Part shown: positions 57,911 to 64,000 of the stretch, one piece after another
Numbering within the stretch: position 1 is the first letter of the stretch
How the letters are laid out: every line of letters begins with the position of its first letter
Assembly: GCA_946902985.2 (NCBI GenBank)
Contig: OX336395.1
Coordinates: 20,066,708 to 20,130,707, forward strand
Length of the DNA: 64,000 nucleotides
Origin: Meconema thalassinum
Taxonomy: Eukaryota > Arthropoda > Insecta > Orthoptera > Tettigoniidae
Direction: 5' to 3'
Program-made: the position numbers and the translations under genes
The notes under the pieces: generated by a model
Seen by the model: the letters and a program-made list of their open reading frames with translations, nothing else
Database searches by the model: none
Told to the model about the DNA's origin: nothing

Positions 57911-58689
57911 TTAATATGAGCGCCTTGAAAACTCCTTTGATTGCAAATTTGGTTTTTCACTATGGGTTAAATTGTGTTTCATCAGAACATTCTTGTGGGC
58001 ATATTTGGCTCCACATGTGGTACACGGGTATAGCTTCTCACCAGTATGGGTTAACATGTGTCTTTTCAAACTACCATTCTGACTAAATTTGGCTCCGCAT
58101 GTGCTACACGAATACGGCTTCTTTCCAGTATGGGTTAACGTGTGCGTCTTCAAATCCTTTTTGAAGGCAAATTTTACTTCGCATGTGCTACACGAGAATG
58201 GCTTCTCCCCAGTATGGGATAACATGTGAGCGTTCAAATTACCTTTTTGAATAAATTTCGCTTCGCACGTTCCACAAGAGTAACGTTTCTCCCCAGTATG
58301 GGTTAACATGTGTTTCTTCAAATAATCTTTGCGGGCAAATTTGACTGCGCATGTGTTACAGGAGTATCGCTTCTCACCAGTATGAGTTAACGTGTGTATA
58401 CTCAAATACCATTTGTGGGCAAATTTGGCTTCGCATGTTATACACGAGTAAAGCTTCTCACCGGTATGGGTCAACTTATGTCTCTTCAAACTACCATACT
58501 GACAAAATTTGGCTCCGCATGAGCTACACGAGTAACGCTTCTCCCCAGTACGGGTTAACAGCTTAGTCTTCAGACATTGTTGATTTGTTATATTTCTGTC
58601 AGATACAGTGCTGGTATTCTGTCCTCTAGTATTACATAATGCGTGTATTCTCCTTACAGCAGGATCCGTAGTATCAGGACATCCCAGCC
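57911..58689 (-). CDS. C2H2 zinc-finger protein, seven fingers, terminal exon
   Basis: The frame is open from about 58730 to the stop at 57911. It contains seven classical C-x2-C-x12-H-x3-H fingers, beginning YSCSSCGAKFCQYGSLKRHK and ending YPCTTCGAKYAHKNVLMKH, joined by THTGEKxYSC linkers, so it should bind DNA in the nucleus as a transcription factor. After the last finger it ends SKEFSRRSY. The first in-frame ATG (58487-58489) would drop the first finger, so the stretch is more likely the last exon of a longer gene. GATTTCAG before GCTGGG (exon start near 58689) is a usable acceptor. No damage is visible. The neighbours are repeats. Host gene or a finger gene from an amplified family. Confidence 0.8.
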
Positions 58690-59739
58690 TGAAATCATTG
58701 GTAGTAATACAATGCAGTGCGCTGATAATTACGTTGAATTATCTGAGAAAGGCGAATAAAACTTTCAAAATCCAGAGATCAAACTTATGATAATAATGAT
58801 AATATCACTACCAGGAATACTGTCCTTATCTAATACCTGGAACTGAACTCGTTTTTAATATTCAATGCTATGTTTTTTATACAGTCTGAATATTTTCAAA
58901 TTAGTTAAAAACCATGCAAACAAAATGGTGTGACACGTTAGAGTGTTTGGAGTCATAGCTTTCCATGGTCAATAAGAAATCCGTATCTATTTCAAAACTA
59001 CTGATTATACAAGGAAATGGCAACTTATTTCCAGACACATTCTATTTGTCAAAAGTCAATTTGGTCCTTGATCAGTTAAATAATTGAAATTATTGAATGG
59101 TTACGGAAATTGTGTGCTAATTCATACTACCAGTGAAAGTGTTCAACTTATTTCACACGACATTGGCCGCTTTATCAACATGATGTACGGGGATATGACT
59201 ATTTAATAGAATCTGGATAACTGAAATCCATCTGACTTAGGAAGGGCATGCTCGTACAGGTGACAGAATAAACCATATTATATTCCCTACAGAATAGCCA
59301 TGCTGGCATTAGGATGAAGGAGGGAATTTTGGATCTGCAAATCATGTGATTTCGAAACCAGATGGGCTATTATGCTTCACTCTTGAACACATCGCGAATG
59401 AATGGTTATTTAGGGCTACATAAATTATGTGGAGGTGATTAGCTTTAGGTCCAAGAAAATATCAGATACTATATATAATGGTGGCTTGTTATAATATACA
59501 GAAATTGGTAACTCTTTAAGATTAAACACTACATATAGCGAACATTTATCCAACTCTTGGCTCACCTCCATGTGACCCCCGTCTAACCACGTACTGTAGC
59601 TGGGAACATAAAATAAGGAATCCCCCCAACGATTCAATATCTCGACGTGTATTTAGACGTCAACAAATTCACACTTTGTTCACTGTTATTCTAAATTAAT
59701 AATCGATTTTATATTCTATGTTTCAAGATATCTGATATC
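58690..59739. other. No gene seen
   Basis: Possible intron or spacer upstream of the zinc-finger exon; no other frame is convincing. Confidence 0.4.
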
Positions 59740-59946
59740 TCAGAGGTTTGTCAAACCTGGCAAAATATCCTTAAAGTGTTGAAATTGAGTAAGAGATTTC
59801 ACTTCTTGCACAAATCGATGCATTAGCTTAAATAAATCCGTATACGCGCGTGCAAAAGTGGCTGAGCGTTCGCACAGGCGGCGTATATGTTGAGTGACGT
59901 CACTCATCCTTGAGGTTTCCATTCTATCTCCGCAGAACCTACACAC
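59740..59946 (-). other. Possible BED-like finger fragment, 68 codons
   Basis: The frame opens MCRFCGDRMETSRMSDVTQH and continues IRRLC, giving C-x2-C, H and C spacing like a BED-type finger, then a helical tail. It is cut at the start by a LINE relic. Weak evidence. Confidence 0.25.
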
Positions 59947-60420
59947 CCTACAACTGAAAGAATTCGTTCAAAATAAACTGATCTTGGTTATCCTCTAGAT
60001 TTCTTGTCCTCGACCCGTCCTTCCATAACAACTGTAAGGATTCAATCCCAGTTGCCTTAGTGTGTGCCATACCAAGCTATCTCTTTTATTCATAACCTCT
60101 CGTCAGACCCATTTACCCTCCCCCACTCGTCCTAATACCCTTCAGTAAGTACTATATTTAATCTTTTAATCATCCTGCAACTCCAAAATCAAATATTTCT
60201 ATTTTTATATATTCTGCAGCAAAAACAATCCAAGTTTCACATCCATATAGCGCCAAGCTCCAAGCAATGGCTTCAAAAATGACTTTTTAAACCTATATCT
60301 ATATTTCATTTAAACAGATGTCTTACTTGCTTTGTCCATTCTGTGCCCAAGTAGGAGTCAACAACGTCTCTTAGTGTTTCAACAGCCAATCGATTTCAAT
60401 AGTTTTATTTTTAATCTTCC
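59947..60420 (-). repeat. LINE 3' region, old copy
   Basis: Complementary to the C-terminal coding part of the LINE at 52233 (TTCTTGTCCTCGACC, CCCCACTCGTCCTAATACC), with much divergence and no terminal sequence. Confidence 0.65.
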
Positions 60421-60931
60421 TGCTGCATTCCGTTTATTCTGTTTCAAATGCAATGATTTTATTACATGATCAAATCCTCTGGTGATGAGGCTAAGTTGAC
60501 ATTGTCGTTAGTATGTCACCGAGACAAAATTACTTTATCTTCGTCCTCAATTCTACTTTAAATTTCTTTGCCATTTTCTTCGTTATTTGCCAGATTCAAA
60601 GGTACGAATGATAAAATCCAGTCTTACCCTATATAATTCTGAATACCAGTCTCTCTCTCATGTCTATCGAATCTAATAAACCCCAGCTGGTTGTAGACAC
60701 ATTCAGAATCGGGAATTGTATTCCGAAACTTTTCAAACTGTCCAACAATATCTCCAATCAACATTACACACAGCTTTATTTATACTAAATATGCCACGAA
60801 CGTTTTTCTCTCGATCTTTATTCTACCAAGAACATTCTAATACTTAATACAACTACCCTTGTTCCTCAGATTCTTGTTCACTGAACTTGTCTTTACCTAA
60901 CGCGGTTGTCATGCCATTCATTTGTTTCATC
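60421..60931. other. No gene seen
   Basis: AT-rich, probably older LINE-derived sequence. Confidence 0.4.
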
Positions 60932-61260
60932 ATCATCATCAGCTTCTAAAGCCTAAGAGCCTTGTCGTTTCAGCCATTTCTTACGGTCTTCAGCAGTCCT
61001 CTTCATATTAGCATACGAGTCACATTCCATCTCCTTGACAATGTTCTTGAGATACGATTGTCTTGGTCGTCCCCTTGTTTTTCCCCAAAGTTTTTCCTTA
61101 AAAAATACCTGGAGGAGAGTGTCATGCCTGAGTATGTTATGTGCCCATCAGAGGAGCTGTCAGGGTTGCCAACAACCGAAATTACTTCCCAGACACCTCA
61201 CCTGCCGGACCCATGTGCCGAGAGGATCGGATGTATTTCTTATAGGCCATAGCGGCACGA
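60932..61260 (-). repeat. LINE 3' end of the TGA-tailed family
   Basis: Starts with CATCATCATCATCAGCTTCT on the plus strand, the complement of a (TGA)n tail, then coding remnants such as GRPRQSYLKNIVKEME on the minus strand. Confidence 0.65.
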
Positions 61261-63771
61261 GAAACTATGATATAAGGGATGTGTGGTAACATGGTGGCTA
61301 AGGTCATAGATGGCCTAAGAAAATACACCCTAAAAAACTAGACTGAGAAATGAAAACATCCAGACTTAATGAAAACTCGTGAACACACTTATTTTAAAAT
61401 CAGCAAGCACCTATCCTAGTTCGGAGGGTTTATATCGGCTAATCCGCAAACTAATAAACAAAAGAAAATAAAGATAAGTGGCCTACCTGTAAACTAAGGT
61501 AAACCATCGCGAAAGATGTAATTACAAAGATAAGCAACAACAGCAACGCTTAGGAAAATGGTACGAAATGAATCCCTAATTCAAGATACAAAGTTCAAGT
61601 TACAAACAGAATTTACATTTAACAGGGCGGCAAAAGCAATTCTACGTTACGATGATACCATTTCCTTATTTACATTTAACGTTAATCAATTTAGCTAAGT
61701 CCTGACAATTAATACAAAAATTATGGCGATGACGTCCGTAAAGCAAAAATATTTACTTCAAAACTACATGACAAGCCATAAAAATATGTTAAATACCCTC
61801 TTATAATCTATGTGTTCATCAACACAAATAAAGGAAAACATTGGGATTTACACACATAGTAATAATAAATAAAACAAGTGCAAATTCATATTATTAACCT
61901 GCCTACATGTTGGAATACTCTTTGTATCCAATGTCATCTAAGTGCGTGTAAATTAGGTTGGCAATGGCGTAGTTATAACTACGACTTATATCGCATGAGT
62001 GTCGTGCTCCACCAGCTACGAACTATCGGTTAAGCAACACTCCGTCGTCTCTAAATCGTGTCATCTGCCCTAAGTCATTTCCGCCAGGAAATGTATAACA
62101 TCATAAGGTGTCGCTCAGCAGTTCCAAAATGCAAGTATTTCAAGTTTAGCAGAAATAATTAATTATGATGATGATGATAATTGTTGTTTTAAGGGGCCTA
62201 ACATCTAGGTTATCGGCCCCAAATAATTAATTAGTTATCAGCTTGTTTAGAATAATTATGCGACTGATTATTATTTCGTAGGTTTAAAGTCATTGTCGGT
62301 TTATGACGATAGAGCTGACGATCCTAGACACCTGGGATCAGCAGTAGCGTCTCGTGCGAGATCAATTATCTGCTGTCACATCGACATAACAGTCGGAAAA
62401 TACTATCAACGAGCTCGCATCGCTCGGACAAACAATGACACAAGTTATGAGTGGCGCTCGGCTCATCTGACTAACCTCGGGTAGGCCTGGGAAACACTTC
62501 AGTCACCTCCCGTAAGTAACAAGTCTACAGAACTAAGTCTGGACACAAGTGCATTACCAGCACTACCATGAATAGCCTCTAACAAGGGTGTCTTACACTA
62601 GCCTCACAACAAAGAATAAACCTTTAACTGAATAGAAATGTACACTCTCAAATAGTGTCAGAAATGTAGTCACTGCACAAGCGATCAAGCATGTGGCGTT
62701 TGCCAATCATTCATCATAAGATCAAAACATCTGACTGACACAAAATGGCTGCTGAGACTTTGACCCATAAATGAAAATACATAACTAACAGTAAGGAATG
62801 CTGTAGGCATTCGTCTCAAGTCTGAATAAGTCTGTCTCACTTTAGAGCGCTTGGTGGTTGCTGGGAAATCTCCACCTGTTCATGCCAATGAGCTTGGCTC
62901 GTAACCTGCGTCTCGTCTGACAGCTTTAACAACACACTAGGTCCAAATGCAGGCAGCTGCTCTCTTCAAAGCAAGTCCTATGAGAACAGGCCTGTGCTTT
63001 ATCCCAGTATAACACTTAATCACATAACTGTAATACGTAAAAGCACGCAGTAAAAATATACTATAAGACGTAGCATGTCTATCAAAACAAATAGTAGTAA
63101 ATGGTAGTAATGTCACTCGATCTGAGTGTCTTTGATATTTGTCAAAGATATGTCACTTCATGAATGTTTATCATTTTATAACCAACAAAAACATATGTCT
63201 GATCACTTGACAAAAATAAATACAGAAAAATACGCAAAATCTCACATCTGCTGAGTTTGCTAATGATACGTTGTTAGTACAGGGTTCGACGCTCTACTTG
63301 CGTACCAGTTAATTCCCTGACTATGTTCTACACTAAGAATTGGAAGGCATCAAAGCTCATCAAAATGAAATATTTATAGCATAATTACAAAATTGATGGT
63401 TCCAGTCAACCATCCACTGATACGGTCTAATCTAAGGAGTGGCGTGACATAATATTATCAAGAAATGGGTGTCATGAAAATAACACTGGGAATTGACACA
63501 CAAAATCCCCCATATCAGAGTTAAGCAAAGAAGTTCAAAACTACAGTCACATTTAGCAGAAATATAGACTTGACTTCTATGGACGTCCAATAGAATGCAC
63601 CTGACTGAACCAAGTTCAATCACAGGGTGGCTAACTATCACTGTAAGACAAAAATAAGTGAGTGCAAATATACTAAATCCTACCTAATGGCTGTCAAGGT
63701 TCGGTTGGTTTTACTAATCTACTCCACCACAAAAAGAATCGTACAAAGAGAGAAGGAACAGACTCACTGAA
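61261..63771. other. No gene assigned, one micro-insertion
   Basis: AT-rich sequence with no supported gene. If the frame at 63772-64000 ends a retroelement polyprotein, this could be its LTR, but I found no partner repeat or TG...CA edges. Confidence 0.35.
62166..62220 (-). mobile_element. 55-bp micro-insertion, second copy, 13-bp target duplication
   Basis: AAATAATTAATTA at 62153-62165 and 62221-62233 flanks a TGATGATGATGATAATTGTTG unit with the GGGGCC/GGCCCC hairpin, nearly identical to 23023-23082. Confidence 0.88.
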
Positions 63772-64000
63772 TTAAGGTATCTTCACCTCGTTCTGCCAAA
63801 GAACTGAGGGGTACAATTTGTTCTCTGGTTCACGGACAAGGGTTGTCCAAACTAGACCTCCATTATATGCCTTATCCATGACCAGGGTCTTGAGGCATCC
63901 TCGTCGTTGACGTAATGATGTCGTCTGCTTCTCTCCCATTGTGGCAGTGGTCGTTCTTCGTGTCCCAACACGTTCATCTTCTCCACGTGCGGTAGTCCTG
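63772..64000 (-). CDS. Open frame entering from the right edge, about 75 codons
   Basis: The minus frame is open from the window edge to TAA at 63772-63774 and reads near its end TLVREPENKLYPSVLWQNEV. GC content is higher than nearby. I do not recognise it. It could be the last part of a gene or of an element polyprotein beyond the window. Confidence 0.35.
   Translation of the reverse strand, partial: RTTARGEDERVGTRRTTTATMGEKQTTSLRQRRGCLKTLVMDKAYNGGLVWTTLVREPENKLYPSVLWQNEVKIP

Overview
The window reads as nuclear DNA of an arthropod, most likely an insect, and probably one with a large repeat-rich genome such as a polyneopteran. That placement is inferred from the type and mixture of repeats; no host gene fixes it. 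Support comes from spliced-gene signals (GTAAGT donor, AG acceptor, AATAAA), a eukaryotic type II tRNA-Leu, tRNA-derived SINEs, LINE 3' ends, Ty3/gypsy, hAT and piggyBac relics, and long satellites. Nearly everything is a mobile element, a tandem repeat or the remains of one.

Region by region. 1-3750 (minus): a virus-like or Maverick-type replication unit, with a family B, probably protein-primed DNA polymerase running off the left edge and a 100-codon partner upstream. The polymerase lies in two overlapping frames that meet at a perfect A-AAA-AAG heptamer. 3987-4358: 43-bp minisatellite. 5430-7485: a small two-exon gene for an acidic protein with TATA and initiator, its intron enlarged by a SINE and duplications. 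7558-9242: a damaged FLYWCH zinc-finger gene behind an unusual promoter of repeated CRE sites and nuclear-receptor half-sites. 9436-9520: tRNA-Leu(UAA). 9800-14850: LINE tail, 14-bp arrays and a 1.5-kb repeat family. 15383-27490: a decayed Ty3/gypsy element with very long LTRs. 27703-35585: SINE, LINE, and large tandem arrays (81-bp satellite, 173-bp and 12-bp repeats). 35700-37590: a second, broken virus-like cluster (phospholipase A2-like HDxxY fragment, an IVDYQGF protein, and a divergent FLYWCH fragment). 38380-48600: LINE, hAT, piggyBac and SINE relics with 85-bp and 78-bp arrays. 48597-51862: a gene remnant with a G-E-D-x-D-L motif framed by inverted repeats of about 400 bp. 52233-53273: LINE with reverse transcriptase. 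56210-58689: second full copy of the 1.5-kb repeat and a seven-finger C2H2 exon. 58690-64000: mostly unidentified, with LINE tails and an open frame entering from the right edge.

How the parts relate: the polymerase and its small neighbour look like one replication module. The FLYWCH gene near it and the FLYWCH fragment next to the phospholipase-like and IVDYQGF remnants suggest the two clusters may be pieces of one family of large DNA element; this is inference. The other prime candidate for something undescribed is the inverted-repeat element at 48597-51862. The only features that look intact are the tRNA, the two-exon acidic gene and the zinc-finger exon, with the 100-codon replication-module gene also uninterrupted.
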